A stretch of DNA of 48,688 bases from an uncultured Bacteroidales bacterium (GTDB lineage Bacteria; Bacteroidota; Bacteroidia; Bacteroidales; CAIWKO01): assembly GCA_903913285.1 (NCBI GenBank), contig CAIWKO010000043.1, forward strand, positions 1 through 48,688, in the 5' to 3' direction. Positions within the stretch are counted from its first letter, which is position 1. The number at the start of each line of letters is the position of its first letter. The notes beneath the pieces were generated by a model. It was not told where the DNA came from, made no database searches, and saw nothing but the letters and a program-made list of their open reading frames with translations. The position numbers were made by a program, and so were the translations under genes. This document shows positions 1 to 9,050 of this stretch, piece after piece.

Positions 1-73
1 AAACGGGCGTTTCAGAACTTACAGCAACGTTCTTTTCGCAAAAATCAACCAAAGTATCTTTTGTACCAAACAT
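1..73 (-). CDS. 5' end of an unidentified gene running off the window
   Basis: An ATG on the minus strand at 73 opens 24 codons without a stop up to the window edge; the protein begins MFGTKDTLVDFCEKNV. It reads in the same direction as the lipid cluster to its right, from which it is separated by about 155 bases of AT-rich spacer, so it may be the next gene of that cluster. The start loosely resembles that of AMP-binding acyl ligases, but 24 residues are too few to assign a family. Confidence 0.35.
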   Translation of the reverse strand, partial: MFGTKDTLVDFCEKNVAVSSETPV

Positions 74-228
74 AAGTAGATTGACTCAATAACTTTACAA
101 AGGAAATACTTTTTTTGAAAAAAACAAATTTTTTTAGTTAAAAAATTTAAAATATTTTTTGCAAGCCTTAAATTGGGCATAAGGATGATCTGCAAACAAC
201 TAGAAATTAGTGAAATTGCCTGGTGTGC

Positions 229-1296
229 TCAGACTTTAGAAAGCAGCATTATGGAATGCTGTTTGCCTTCAACATGGTTGTGGAGCAGTATGTTTTGGAT
301 GGTGTTGGGGCGGAAGCCTTTGTAGATGCTTATTTTGGGCACTTCCTGCCATTTCAGGATGTTTGCGGCCAACCACAATCCGAAAGCCGAAGCGGTGTGA
401 TATTCTCCGCACAGGTTTTTGAATCCGGCAACAGCTTTGGTATCGAACATCGTCTGACAAATTTCGTCGTAAACGGCATCGCCCTGTTGGTCGCCGTTCA
501 TGCCTGTTATAATAAGGTCGATGTTGTGGGCAGTGAGCTTGTTTTCGGCAAGCAAAGCGCAGATGCTTCCTGCAACGACATCCATTGTTGCCGGTTTATA
601 AACGGTTTTTATGCCTTTGAGTTCGCAATAGGTTGATGCCTGTTTGTTGCGGGTGAGGGTGAAAAATACGGAGCCTTCGCCGGGCAGGGTTCCTTTTTGT
701 TTGTGTTCGAAGAGTTCGAGATTGTTTTGTGGTTTGGTGCGCCAGTGTCCCAAAAGGGAAGTTACGTTGAAATGGTTTTCGGTGATCTCGTCGATGCCGC
801 CAACCAAAGCGCTTTCGGCCACGGTGCTTTGCATCAGATCGATGGCATCGGTGAGCGCCGATTCGAACGAAAATCCGCGATGCACATAAGTGCTGTTATA
901 ATTGAAGCATTTGAGGATGATGGCGATCTGCGAACTTATGGTGTTGTAGGTTGATTGCATGAAATTGGTGGGGTTCATCAGCGTCTCGTTGTTGTCGAGC
1001 ATGGTCATGAGAAACTTTTCGGTGTCTTCCACACAGCCCAGCCCTGTTCCGGTGATGATGGCTCCCGGATTGCTGATTCCCGCGTCTTTAATGCTTATTA
1101 ATGCCGATGTGATACCCATTTTAATGATCTTGCTCAAACGCCGCGAAAGTATGGGGTTGATATAATCTCTGTACGATTCGGGTTGTATGCATTGCAGAAA
1201 TAAGGCATTTTGGTTTACAGCTTCGGCCGGAAACACAGAGTTATCTATGGTTTTTTGAGGAGAGATGCAGCCGATGCCTGAGATGTAGGTTGACAT
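229..1296 (-). CDS. Ketosynthase-like protein without active-site Cys (chain-length-factor-like)
   Basis: A 355-residue protein with the thiolase/ketosynthase fold signature: an N-terminal MSTYISGIGCISP strand, a TGTGLGCVEDTEKF segment, and a GEGSVFF segment late in the protein. Where a ketosynthase has its nucleophilic Cys in a TACAS-type motif, this protein reads VHRGFSFES, with no Cys, and no HGTGT motif is seen. It is therefore probably not a condensing enzyme itself but a partner of the neighbouring ketosynthases, as chain length factors are in type II polyketide and aryl polyene systems. It is the most distal gene of the operon visible here. The fold is fairly sure; the partner role is inferred. 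Confidence 0.75.
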   Translation of the reverse strand: MSTYISGIGCISPQKTIDNSVFPAEAVNQNALFLQCIQPESYRDYINPILSRRLSKIIKMGITSALISIKDAGISNPGAIITGTGLGCVEDTEKFLMTMLDNNETLMNPTNFMQSTYNTISSQIAIILKCFNYNSTYVHRGFSFESALTDAIDLMQSTVAESALVGGIDEITENHFNVTSLLGHWRTKPQNNLELFEHKQKGTLPGEGSVFFTLTRNKQASTYCELKGIKTVYKPATMDVVAGSICALLAENKLTAHNIDLIITGMNGDQQGDAVYDEICQTMFDTKAVAGFKNLCGEYHTASAFGLWLAANILKWQEVPKISIYKGFRPNTIQNILLHNHVEGKQHSIMLLSKV

Positions 1297-1301
1297 TTTG
1301 G

Positions 1302-1351
1302 GTGATTGGTGATTTTATTTTAGCGATTTGTGATTGGTGATTAGTGATTTG
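1302..1351. repeat. Short GTGATTAG-type low-complexity repeat
   Basis: The spacer between two ketosynthase genes is built from variants of GTGATTNG and GCGATTTG. A very similar stretch sits at 12836-12870 between two other genes of the same operon. Function unknown. Confidence 0.7.
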
Positions 1352-1368
1352 TTGTTTTTTATGAGTTA

Positions 1369-2565
1369 TTAGAATTTCGAAAATATCAAAGCTGTGTTGT
1401 TGCCTCCAAAGCCAAAGGAGTTGGAGAGGACGTGTTTTTGTTCGATATTGGTTTTGAGTTCGCTCACCGGGCTGAAGTTGAGTTCTTCGATCTGTTGGGT
1501 GAAGTTGAGATTGGGAAATATCATGCGGTTTTTCATGCCCAATATGCTGATGATGGATTCGACGACGCCTGCTGCACTGGTTGTATGCCCTGTGAAGGCT
1601 TTGGTGGAACTTACGTAAGGAATAGTGGGTGCAAAAAGGTTTTCGATGGCGTGACCTTCTGATACATCGTTATTGTCGGTCCCGGTTCCGTGAGCGTTGA
1701 TATAAGTGATATCTGCGGGTTTAAGACCGCTCATATCGAGGGCCTTTTTCATTGCCAAAAAAGCGCCGTTGCCGTCGGGCGAGGAGGCAGTTTGATGAAA
1801 CGCTTCGCAGGCATTGCCCCAGCCGCTGAGTTCGCAGATGATGCGTCCGGGGTTTTGCAAGGCTTCTTCGCCTTCCAGAATAACGTAGCCTGCTCCTTCG
1901 CCCAGATTGATGCCTTTGCGGTTTTGGTCGAAAGGTTTGCAGGGATCGGGGTCGAGAATTTTGAGGGAGTTGAAACCGTTGATGTGGAATTTTGTGAGGC
2001 ATTCGGTGCCGCCGGCGATAACTCTTTTCAAAGTTCCGTTCTGAATGAGGCGGGCACCCAACAACATGGCGTTGGCTGCCGACGAACAAGCGGTGCTCAC
2101 GGTTGATATGAAACCGTTGATGCCGAAATGATCGGCAAGCTTTTCGGTGCTATCGGCACAATCGTGAGTTTCGATATACGAATTTGGTTTTTTCAGCTTG
2201 AGATAGTCGTAGTAATAGATCTCGCTTTTATCCATTCCGCCCACGGTGTTGGCCGATATCAAACCCGTAGGAATTTGGTTCATATCGGTAATTTGTGCCG
2301 AAGCAACTGCTTCGTTGGCAGCAACAAGGGCGAGCAATGTGGTTCGGGTGTAGCCTTGCTGATCGGTTATGCCGAGCATAGCGGCGAGTTCGGAATTAGA
2401 AAAACCGACCTCTGCAACTAAAATTTCGTTCTTATGAATGGTGTCGATCTGTTTGATGCGACCAAGACCCGACCGGCCCTGAGATAAGGAAAGAAATGTA
2501 TCCGGAATGTTTTTCCCAATAGCGGAAATAATACCCATTCCGGTTACAAATATCCTTTTGCCCAT
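1369..2565 (-). CDS. Beta-ketoacyl-[ACP] synthase, FabF type
   Basis: A 398-residue condensing enzyme with the complete Cys-His-His catalytic set: Cys160 in the STACSSA motif, His292 in AHGTGT, and His327 in KAFTGH. Family members perform decarboxylative Claisen condensation of an acyl-ACP with malonyl-ACP in the cytosol. It lies four bases downstream of an acyl carrier protein gene, so the two are surely translated together. In flexirubin and aryl polyene clusters such enzymes build the polyene or dialkylresorcinol carbon chains. The length is normal for the family. Which chain it extends cannot be read from the sequence. Confidence 0.93.
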   Translation of the reverse strand: MGKRIFVTGMGIISAIGKNIPDTFLSLSQGRSGLGRIKQIDTIHKNEILVAEVGFSNSELAAMLGITDQQGYTRTTLLALVAANEAVASAQITDMNQIPTGLISANTVGGMDKSEIYYYDYLKLKKPNSYIETHDCADSTEKLADHFGINGFISTVSTACSSAANAMLLGARLIQNGTLKRVIAGGTECLTKFHINGFNSLKILDPDPCKPFDQNRKGINLGEGAGYVILEGEEALQNPGRIICELSGWGNACEAFHQTASSPDGNGAFLAMKKALDMSGLKPADITYINAHGTGTDNNDVSEGHAIENLFAPTIPYVSSTKAFTGHTTSAAGVVESIISILGMKNRMIFPNLNFTQQIEELNFSPVSELKTNIEQKHVLSNSFGFGGNNTALIFSKF

Positions 2566-2569
2566 GAAT

Positions 2570-2836
2570 TTACTGAGCTTTTTGGTTTGCTAAAATATAT
2601 TTCGCGAGTATGCGTATGGATGCAAAAATTGTTTTTCCCTGTTTCGGATCTTCGATCTTTATGCCGTAGTTTTTTTCGAGGAGTACAATAATTTCTAAAG
2701 CATCTATAGAATCCAAACCCAATCCTTCGCCAAACAATGCCGAATCGGGGTCGATATCTTCGGGTTTTACATCTTCGAGATTCAACTGTTGGATAATTTC
2801 TTTACGCAGTTTGTCAATTAATTCGTTTTCTTCCAT
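2570..2836 (-). CDS. Acyl carrier protein (first of two)
   Basis: An 88-residue four-helix carrier with the phosphopantetheine attachment motif GLDSIDALE; the modified residue is Ser43. It is acidic, as carriers usually are. It is placed between a ketosynthase and a ketosynthase-like gene with gaps of 4 and 11 bases. Together with the second carrier at 11344-11589 the cluster has two dedicated ACPs, a common feature of aryl polyene and flexirubin loci. Confidence 0.95.
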   Translation of the reverse strand: MEENELIDKLRKEIIQQLNLEDVKPEDIDPDSALFGEGLGLDSIDALEIIVLLEKNYGIKIEDPKQGKTIFASIRILAKYILANQKAQ

Positions 2837-2847
2837 AAAAAATTGAT

Positions 2848-3483
2848 TTATTTTTTGCTAAAAAGTATGTTAATATTTGAGGGGTCAAAGGTAGTAAAAT
2901 CTTTTGAATTGGCAAGCATGGATTCGGGTTCGATAAGCATCATGAAGGATTCGTAGTTTTCGCCAACGATATCGGCCCATCCTGCAATGCAAACATCAAT
3001 TTTGTTTTTTTGGAACAAGAGGCTTACATGAGCGAACAACTGTTCGGGCTTGAACTTATCGAAGATAAACAAGGCATTTTCGCCCTGAAATTTATTGCGG
3101 ATGCAAATTTCGCCGAGCATGATATTGGGCAAAGTGTAGACAAATATGGCAGGACCCGGGAAATAGTTTTTGCGGTCGGCAATGGTGAGTTGATGTTCGA
3201 TATCGGTTTCGATGGTTGAATTAGCGTTTTGAAATATCAAACCGATGGTTTCGGGTTTATATTTTTGAGGGATTTCTTTATCTTTCAGTAAAATTTCGGA
3301 GGCTACAAAGGCCAGCTTCGAAAGTTTATCCATTTTATAGAATTTGGGATAGGCTGTATCCAAACTTTTAAAAGCCGATTTGATAAACTCTGTAAAAGGT
3401 AAAGGTTCTAAAGCCTCGAAAACGGTTTTATCGTCGCAAACGATCTTGCCTTTGGTGATATGTACGGATCGGGTTATGAGCAT
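2848..3483 (-). CDS. Short ketosynthase-like protein, N-terminal half only
   Basis: A 211-residue protein that resembles the first half of a ketosynthase: TIGLIFQNANSTIETD is where FabF proteins have their GTGxGG strand, and the following PGPAIFVYTLPNIMLGEI segment matches the helix before the nucleophile. There is no catalytic Cys in a TACAS setting and no His motifs. Proteins of this kind recur in flexirubin-type clusters beside full ketosynthases. It could help dimerise or gate a neighbouring enzyme. It ends normally, so it is a short family member and not a visible truncation. Confidence 0.6.
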   Translation of the reverse strand: MLITRSVHITKGKIVCDDKTVFEALEPLPFTEFIKSAFKSLDTAYPKFYKMDKLSKLAFVASEILLKDKEIPQKYKPETIGLIFQNANSTIETDIEHQLTIADRKNYFPGPAIFVYTLPNIMLGEICIRNKFQGENALFIFDKFKPEQLFAHVSLLFQKNKIDVCIAGWADIVGENYESFMMLIEPESMLANSKDFTTFDPSNINILFSKK

Positions 3484-3489
3484 GGCTAC

Positions 3490-4641
3490 TTATGTTGCAA
3501 AAATAACGGCAGCATTACAGCCACCAAATCCAGATGCAGTTTTTAAAATACATTTCTGTTCTTTTCGGGTTAATTTATCGACGATGGTGATCTTTTCGGG
3601 AACACCGTATTCGTGAAATCCCAGCGTGTTGAACAAAAGACTTTGTTTCATTCCCTGAATGGAGATGACAGATTCGATAGTTCCGGCACCGCCCATGGTA
3701 TGGCCAAAATATCCTTTGAGGCTGTTCAGCGGGACATCGCTCAAACCTGCGCTGCTGAATGCCTTGGATTCCATTTCGTCGTTGAACGAAGTTGCCGTTC
3801 CGTGGGCCGAAATAAAATCGATTTGAGCGGGCTGAACTCCTGCCTGTTTCATGGCTTTGTTGACAGCGAAGCATAAACCGTCGCCGGTGCGTGATGGACC
3901 GGAAATATGATTGGCATCGTTGCTGCCTGCACCACCCAATACTTTGATACGTTTTCCGGACGAAACAGCACCGGGATTGGTTGTGAGTACTAAAGTTCCT
4001 GCACCTTCGCCTAAGTTAAGTCCGTCGCGATTCAGATCAAATGGTTTGCAAGGGCCAAAACTAAGGGATTTGAATGATTGAAAGCCCGAAACAATAAATT
4101 CGGATGCCACATCGCCGCCAATAACAACAGCATTTTCGCAGGCACCGCTGCTCAACAGGTCGTAGCCATAATTGATGGCAAGGACTCCCGAAATGCAAGC
4201 GTTTGAAATGACCAAAGGAGTGTTTTTATTTCCGAAAAAGCCAGCGATTTCGGCAGCTGCTTTCCATAAATGAACGCGATCGGCATCGAATTGGTTTTGC
4301 TTAGCATTTTCGAGCAAATCGACATTGCCTTTGGTAGACGAAATGATAAAAACAGTTGTAGGGGAAGTTGCATCAATATCGGAACCGCTGAGAGCTGAAT
4401 GTGCAGAAAGTATCATCAACTGTTCGAAACGGGTGTATTTGCCGGGATCTCCGATACGGCTGAAATGTTGGTTCAATAATTTAGAATCGACCAGAGAGGC
4501 ATAAAAAGGTTCGGGAAATAAAAGACCGTCGTTATATAGCTTTACACCCGTGATGTTGTTCTTGATCTTATCGAGGTGGTCGGACACGGTAAATCCCAAA
4601 GATGTTATTGCATTTTCGCCACTAACGAATACCTCGTTCAT
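3490..4641 (-). CDS. Beta-ketoacyl-[ACP] synthase, second copy
   Basis: A 383-residue condensing enzyme starting at an ATG (MNEVFVSGENAITSLG); a longer reading from a TTG at 4659 is less likely. The catalytic residues are Cys149 in SNACISG, His280 in SAHGTAT, and His314 in KGYFGH, so it should be active. It also carries the GEGAGTLVL segment of the family. It lies 6 bases upstream of the short ketosynthase-like gene, suggesting that the two products may form a heterodimer like KS/CLF pairs (inference). Confidence 0.92.
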   Translation of the reverse strand: MNEVFVSGENAITSLGFTVSDHLDKIKNNITGVKLYNDGLLFPEPFYASLVDSKLLNQHFSRIGDPGKYTRFEQLMILSAHSALSGSDIDATSPTTVFIISSTKGNVDLLENAKQNQFDADRVHLWKAAAEIAGFFGNKNTPLVISNACISGVLAINYGYDLLSSGACENAVVIGGDVASEFIVSGFQSFKSLSFGPCKPFDLNRDGLNLGEGAGTLVLTTNPGAVSSGKRIKVLGGAGSNDANHISGPSRTGDGLCFAVNKAMKQAGVQPAQIDFISAHGTATSFNDEMESKAFSSAGLSDVPLNSLKGYFGHTMGGAGTIESVISIQGMKQSLLFNTLGFHEYGVPEKITIVDKLTRKEQKCILKTASGFGGCNAAVIFAT

Positions 4642-4673
4642 GAGTTCTTTTTCTTGCAAAATTATGAAATTAA

Positions 4674-5090
4674 TTAAACTATCAATCCCCAGCGTTTTTT
4701 CCAGTCGGTAAAAAACTGAGGCATTGTTAAAAATAATTCGTTTTTCTCGTTCAGAAATACCTGAGTGCTATCGCCGGTGGCGTATATTTCTTTGGTTTCT
4801 TCGTGAAACAGCGTGAAGGCAAATTGAATTTTAGCAGCATCGCAGTCGACAAAAGTTGTATCGAGGATTACTGGATCGCCATATTTAACAGGACGTTTAT
4901 AGTCGCACGAAATCTTAACCAAAGGAGTGAGCAGGCCCAAATCAAAAACATCCATATAGCCGATGCCATACTTTTTGCCAAAAGCTTCGCGTCCGTCTTC
5001 GAAATATTTCAGATAATGCCCGTGCCAAACAATCCGCAACGAATCGACCTCATGAAAGCGGACGTTAATTTTGATCTGTTCTGATAACAT
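4674..5090 (-). CDS. Acyl-CoA/acyl-ACP thioesterase, 4HBT hotdog family
   Basis: A 138-residue single hotdog domain. The segment EVDSLRIVWHGHYLKYFEDG matches the YbgC/4-hydroxybenzoyl-CoA thioesterase active-site region, in which an Asp and a following His-x-x-Tyr stretch shape the site. In this cluster it would release or transfer a chain from a carrier protein. The stop codon lies only three bases upstream of the start of the permease gene's reading direction (5094), so it is in the same operon. Confidence 0.85.
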   Translation of the reverse strand: MLSEQIKINVRFHEVDSLRIVWHGHYLKYFEDGREAFGKKYGIGYMDVFDLGLLTPLVKISCDYKRPVKYGDPVILDTTFVDCDAAKIQFAFTLFHEETKEIYATGDSTQVFLNEKNELFLTMPQFFTDWKKRWGLIV

Positions 5091-5093
5091 AAT

Positions 5094-6380
5094 TTACCTG
5101 ACTTTTTTCAGTGCCTTATAAACAAAACCAACAATAAACAAAGAAGTTCCGAACATAACAATTTTAAACACATTGGGCAACACATCTTTTACATCGGCAT
5201 TGCGAAGGAAAAGATCGTAAAAGCTTTTCAACGACCAGCTCAAAGGAGAATACTGCGTTAAGTTCTGCATGGTTTTTGGCATGAAATATATAGGCATCCA
5301 AAGCCCTCCAAGAGAAGCCAGAATTATTATAACGATTACTCCAACCGAGGCTGCCTGTTGATAGGTAGTAGCCAATGAACCCATTAACACCCCAAAACCG
5401 ACCGCGGCAAAGCCCGAAACAAAAACAACCAACACCAACGCATCGAAATGCGTTCCGATTTGAAGTGCAGGCAAACCGGCAAAAGGAAGGAGATAAACGC
5501 CCATACTGAACAAAATGGTAACCTGCAACAAACACACAAGAATATACACTACAATTTTTCCGAGAAATGTGGAAATAAAAGTGCTGGGCATTGTCATCAG
5601 TCGCAGATAGGTGCCTCCGTCCTTCTCCTGAATAATACTTCCCGACAATGGGATGAGGATGAAAAACATGGCAAATAAAGTCCAGGAAGGGACATTATGC
5701 TGGGTAGAATTCGGAATGATGGTATTGTCTTTGGCAGATGCATACTCCTTATTAATGGATATCATCTGCGGATAATTGACATTCAGTTTTTTTCCTCCGG
5801 GCAGAAAGCTTGACAATATCTCAGTATACATTTTCGATATCATTTTGCCAACAATGATAGAAGAATGTTGGCCAATGGCTCCATCCACAACCGCTTTTAA
5901 GGCATTTTTTACAGCGGGGTCGTAGAAAACATCGATAACAACAGAGTCGTATTTTGGAGCTACAGCGTTTTGTTTGCCCAATCCTATATCGGAGAAGGTT
6001 TTTAAAACCACTTTTTTTGCATTACTCGCTAATGTATCGGTTGCGCCTTCGGGAATATAGATCCCGACGGGATATTTGCCCTGGGAAACTAATTTTTTGG
6101 TTGTTTCTTTGTTGAGTTTTTGCCCGTCGACTTCTTCGATAATTGTAAATGCTTTTGTTTCGTTCAATCCGTTCTTAATGGCAATACCGAGGCTGTCGTT
6201 TTGAGTATTGCAAAAGAGCATCGTGATCTGCTTATCGACCAATGAATTTAAGGCCGTATCCTCAATTAAAGTCATCACAAAAACCAAAACCACTGGCATC
6301 ACGAAAAGAGAAATAATTCCGGCACGATCACGAATCAGTAATAAAATTTCTTTAACAAAGGATGCGAAAAATTTGTTCAT
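5094..6380 (-). CDS. ABC-2 type transporter permease
   Basis: A 428-residue membrane protein with one N-terminal segment (RAGIISLFVMPVVLVFVMTL), a periplasmic domain of about 200 residues, then five hydrophobic segments in the C-terminal half. This is the topology of ABC-2/YhiH-type exporters. The ATPase gene follows 12 bases upstream. It is likely to export the cluster's lipid or pigment precursor across the inner membrane; the substrate is inferred from context only. Confidence 0.9.
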   Translation of the reverse strand: MNKFFASFVKEILLLIRDRAGIISLFVMPVVLVFVMTLIEDTALNSLVDKQITMLFCNTQNDSLGIAIKNGLNETKAFTIIEEVDGQKLNKETTKKLVSQGKYPVGIYIPEGATDTLASNAKKVVLKTFSDIGLGKQNAVAPKYDSVVIDVFYDPAVKNALKAVVDGAIGQHSSIIVGKMISKMYTEILSSFLPGGKKLNVNYPQMISINKEYASAKDNTIIPNSTQHNVPSWTLFAMFFILIPLSGSIIQEKDGGTYLRLMTMPSTFISTFLGKIVVYILVCLLQVTILFSMGVYLLPFAGLPALQIGTHFDALVLVVFVSGFAAVGFGVLMGSLATTYQQAASVGVIVIIILASLGGLWMPIYFMPKTMQNLTQYSPLSWSLKSFYDLFLRNADVKDVLPNVFKIVMFGTSLFIVGFVYKALKKVR

Positions 6381-6392
6381 GTAAGTTCAAGT

Positions 6393-7145
6393 TTAATCCC
6401 GTAAGTCTTTACCGGTTAGTTTAAGGAAAACTTCTTCCAGATCTTTGCAGCCCTGATTTCCCAACACCAGATCTTTTGGAGTTCCCAAAGTAATAATATT
6501 CCCATTGTCGATAAAAGCTACTCTTTTGCAGAGGTATTCGGCTTCCTGCAAATAATGAGAAGTATAAATGATAGTTGTTCCCGATTTATTAAGTTCGTAT
6601 AAATACTGAACAATCAAGTTACGCGATTGAACATCAACCCCGACAGTAGGTTCGTCGAGAATAACAATTTTAGGATCATGTAATAATCCGGCTATTAGAT
6701 TAACACTTCTTTTCATACCACCGGAAAATTCGCCCACCTTCTTGCCGGTTGATTCATCCAAACCTAATAGATCCATATACTTCGTGATACGATCTTTCAG
6801 AATTTTTCCTTTCAGCCCATACATGCGACCAATAAATCTAAGGTTTTCATAAGCTGTGAGCGTAGGATATAATGCAATATCCTGAGGAACGATACCGATA
6901 ATGCTTTTTATTTGTTCTTTGTCTTTGGTAACGGATAGTCCGTCGATATATACTTCACCATGAGTGGGTGCGAAAAAACCACATAAAATAGAAATGGTTG
7001 TTGTTTTCCCAGCACCATTAGGGCCAAGCAAGCCAAACACTTCGCCTTTTTCAATCTTAAGCGAAATATCGTTGATAGCAGCTTTTTTCCCTCCCCTATA
7101 GGTTTTACTGAGATTTATGATCTCAATAATGGTGTTTTCGCTCAT
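6393..7145 (-). CDS. ABC transporter ATP-binding protein
   Basis: A 250-residue ATPase with Walker A GPNGAGKT (41-48), a Q-loop in VPQDIALYP, signature FSGGMKR (140-146), Walker B VILDEPTVGVD, and the switch His in TSHYLQEAE. It pairs with the permease immediately downstream and overlaps the BtrH-like gene by one base (ATGA-type coupling), so the three are translationally linked. It energises export of the cluster product (inference). Confidence 0.95.
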   Translation of the reverse strand: MSENTIIEIINLSKTYRGGKKAAINDISLKIEKGEVFGLLGPNGAGKTTTISILCGFFAPTHGEVYIDGLSVTKDKEQIKSIIGIVPQDIALYPTLTAYENLRFIGRMYGLKGKILKDRITKYMDLLGLDESTGKKVGEFSGGMKRSVNLIAGLLHDPKIVILDEPTVGVDVQSRNLIVQYLYELNKSGTTIIYTSHYLQEAEYLCKRVAFIDNGNIITLGTPKDLVLGNQGCKDLEEVFLKLTGKDLRD

Positions 7146-8155
7146 TATTTAAAGGATATCTTTTTAAGTTTTCTAAAAATCTTTTCTTCCTTGTCAGCAC
7201 AATCCAAAATTATATCAGCCAAAGCATCGTAGCTTTCTTCCGGTTCGGAACGATTCTTACAATTGCGCGCACCCATGTAGGAAAAGTTTCTCCAGCGGTT
7301 GGCTGCTTCGCCCATTTCGAGCGATATTTCATTCAATTCGGGTTTATTCAACAATTCAGCTGCTTGCTTTAAAAAAGCTCCGTAGATAAAACGGTAACCT
7401 GCACCTCCTGTACCGATCTCCTCGAGCGAAAGAATAGCCTGACCCAGGTGTTGTGAAGCAACTTTATTTCCGTATTTAACGGGCCATTTGCGTATCTGTC
7501 GTGAGAAAAAGCGTATTCCTTTCACACCAACCATCCAGAATGGAATTTCTATCATCTCGTAAACAGTTCTTTTAATCCCCTTAATGGCAGGCTCCCTGAA
7601 ATCGATCTCGCCTTTGGGTATATCGGTCATATAGTACATTTTTCCATTAGGTGCAAAAGAGCCTTTCGGAAAACGAACTTTCTTAAAATCTTCGTAAGAT
7701 ATTTTGCATTCTCCGGCAATAACACTGTCGGCTATAGAATATTCGTTGTTTTCTTTACCGTAGACCACCATATTATGCATGTTGTAGTGCATGCGGTATT
7801 CCTGAGGAAAAAAAGGCAAATGGAATACCCCTACCTGCACACCTACCGGAGTTCCAGTGTCGAGCACACGGTCGAGTTCATCCATAGCTTTTTGTGGCGA
7901 ACTGAATGTTTTGCGTTCGTAGCCAATGCCCAAGTTTTTGCAGGTACGGCTGAATACCAATCCCGGCAAAGCCCTGAAAGCAGTAGCCGGAGAATAGTTT
8001 ATTTTCATGAATGGCAGATGACCAAAATAATAGCCTGCACCAATACCAAAGGCTATAGGTTCGTTAATATTGATCTTATAGTAACCCAGTAAATTTACGA
8101 TGGCACCGCTTTCGCAATGAGCCGAAAGCTGCATGTGATCGAAGTTCAATTTCAT
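7145..8155 (-). CDS. BtrH N-terminal-like protein (cysteine-peptidase-like fold)
   Basis: A 336-residue protein. Near its N terminus is HCESGAIVNLL, with a candidate nucleophilic Cys, followed by GIGAGYYFG and, around residue 125, YNMHNMVVYGKE with a conserved His; a late IADSV supplies an Asp. This is the arrangement of the BtrH N-terminal family, known from butirosin side-chain transfer, where the protein moves an acyl group from a carrier protein to an amine. A homologous transfer from one of the two ACPs is plausible. The last 150 residues match nothing I recognise. Confidence 0.7.
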   Translation of the reverse strand: MKLNFDHMQLSAHCESGAIVNLLGYYKININEPIAFGIGAGYYFGHLPFMKINYSPATAFRALPGLVFSRTCKNLGIGYERKTFSSPQKAMDELDRVLDTGTPVGVQVGVFHLPFFPQEYRMHYNMHNMVVYGKENNEYSIADSVIAGECKISYEDFKKVRFPKGSFAPNGKMYYMTDIPKGEIDFREPAIKGIKRTVYEMIEIPFWMVGVKGIRFFSRQIRKWPVKYGNKVASQHLGQAILSLEEIGTGGAGYRFIYGAFLKQAAELLNKPELNEISLEMGEAANRWRNFSYMGARNCKNRSEPEESYDALADIILDCADKEEKIFRKLKKISFK

Positions 8156-8165
8156 AATTAAGTCT

Positions 8166-8588
8166 TTAGTTTTTAGTGTTAATGTCTTTTAGTTCCGCCA
8201 CTGAGATCGCGAAAAAATCAGCGTATTTCTGCAGAACTTTTTCACTCAGTTTGTTGAATGTGGCAGGTTTCATATGTCTTTTTATGCGCCACTTGGCAAT
8301 TCCCACATATTGAGAAAGAGTTTTAATATCTGTGAGGCACTTCTGCATATAATATGCGATAGGGCTCAGCTCTCCTGCCAATACCTTATCTTTTGCATCT
8401 TTTATTCTTTCCTTCACAATATCCCAACTCGAGTTGTTCACAATTTCCTTATTTCCCCAGTTTGCAAGTAGGTCATGAGTATAATTGCCGTTTTCATCCA
8501 TTTTGTAGTGGGTGATATGGAAATTCAGATCTACTTCGATATTTTCAGCGTCAATAATTTTGACGTTAGGTTTTTCTTCAGTTGCCAT
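8166..8588 (-). CDS. Conserved unknown protein of the lipid cluster
   Basis: A 140-residue soluble acidic protein. The C-terminal half (LSQYVGIAKWRIKRHMKPATFNKLS) could form a helix-turn-helix reminiscent of Cro/XRE repressors, but the spacing is not diagnostic. It lies 10 bases upstream of the BtrH-like gene in the same operon. No catalytic motif is visible. It could be a regulator or a scaffold; I cannot choose. Confidence 0.6.
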   Translation of the reverse strand: MATEEKPNVKIIDAENIEVDLNFHITHYKMDENGNYTHDLLANWGNKEIVNNSSWDIVKERIKDAKDKVLAGELSPIAYYMQKCLTDIKTLSQYVGIAKWRIKRHMKPATFNKLSEKVLQKYADFFAISVAELKDINTKN

Positions 8589-8623
8589 GATGTAGGTTTA
8601 TTGAGCCTGCAAAGTTAGTGATT

Positions 8624-9049
8624 TTATTCGGTTGGTTTTAGGAATATTTTCATTTCGGCCTGAGCAATAAGTGTGCCAGAACAAAACACTTTGCCAGTAA
8701 TGAGAGTGGCTTCAAACACTTCATAGTCTACCTGTATTTCGGTATGTATAGCGCTATTTACTTTCGGTAAGTCGAAAATCTTAAGGTTTTTTATGGCTCC
8801 TATAAAACCCAAGGGAACTTTTTGGTTGTTCACGCTACACATGTATCCGACTCCCATAGCTGCCGATTGAGCAATATTTTCAATGATCCCGGGTTCTTGC
8901 AAATAGCCATCTTTCACAAAGATATTATCAGCCTTAATGGTAAAACCACTCACGGTTTTTTTATCCTGAGCAGACACCAAAGTATCGACCATTACTATGG
9001 GCGGACGCTGCGGTATCAGTTTTAATACATCTTCTCCTTGTGCTATCAT
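8624..9049 (-). CDS. 3-hydroxyacyl-ACP dehydratase, FabZ-like hotdog
   Basis: A 141-residue hotdog protein. It begins with IPQRPPIVMVD, the FabZ N-terminal motif, and continues with EPGIIENIAQSAAMGVG, in which the Glu occupies the FabZ catalytic position. It should remove water from a 3-hydroxyacyl-ACP to give the double bonds of a polyene chain. Together with FabG and the ketosynthases it completes one elongation cycle without an enoyl reductase, as expected for a polyene. Its stop lies in a 35-base gap before the next gene. Confidence 0.88.
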   Translation of the reverse strand: MIAQGEDVLKLIPQRPPIVMVDTLVSAQDKKTVSGFTIKADNIFVKDGYLQEPGIIENIAQSAAMGVGYMCSVNNQKVPLGFIGAIKNLKIFDLPKVNSAIHTEIQVDYEVFEATLITGKVFCSGTLIAQAEMKIFLKPTE

Positions 9050-9050
9050 T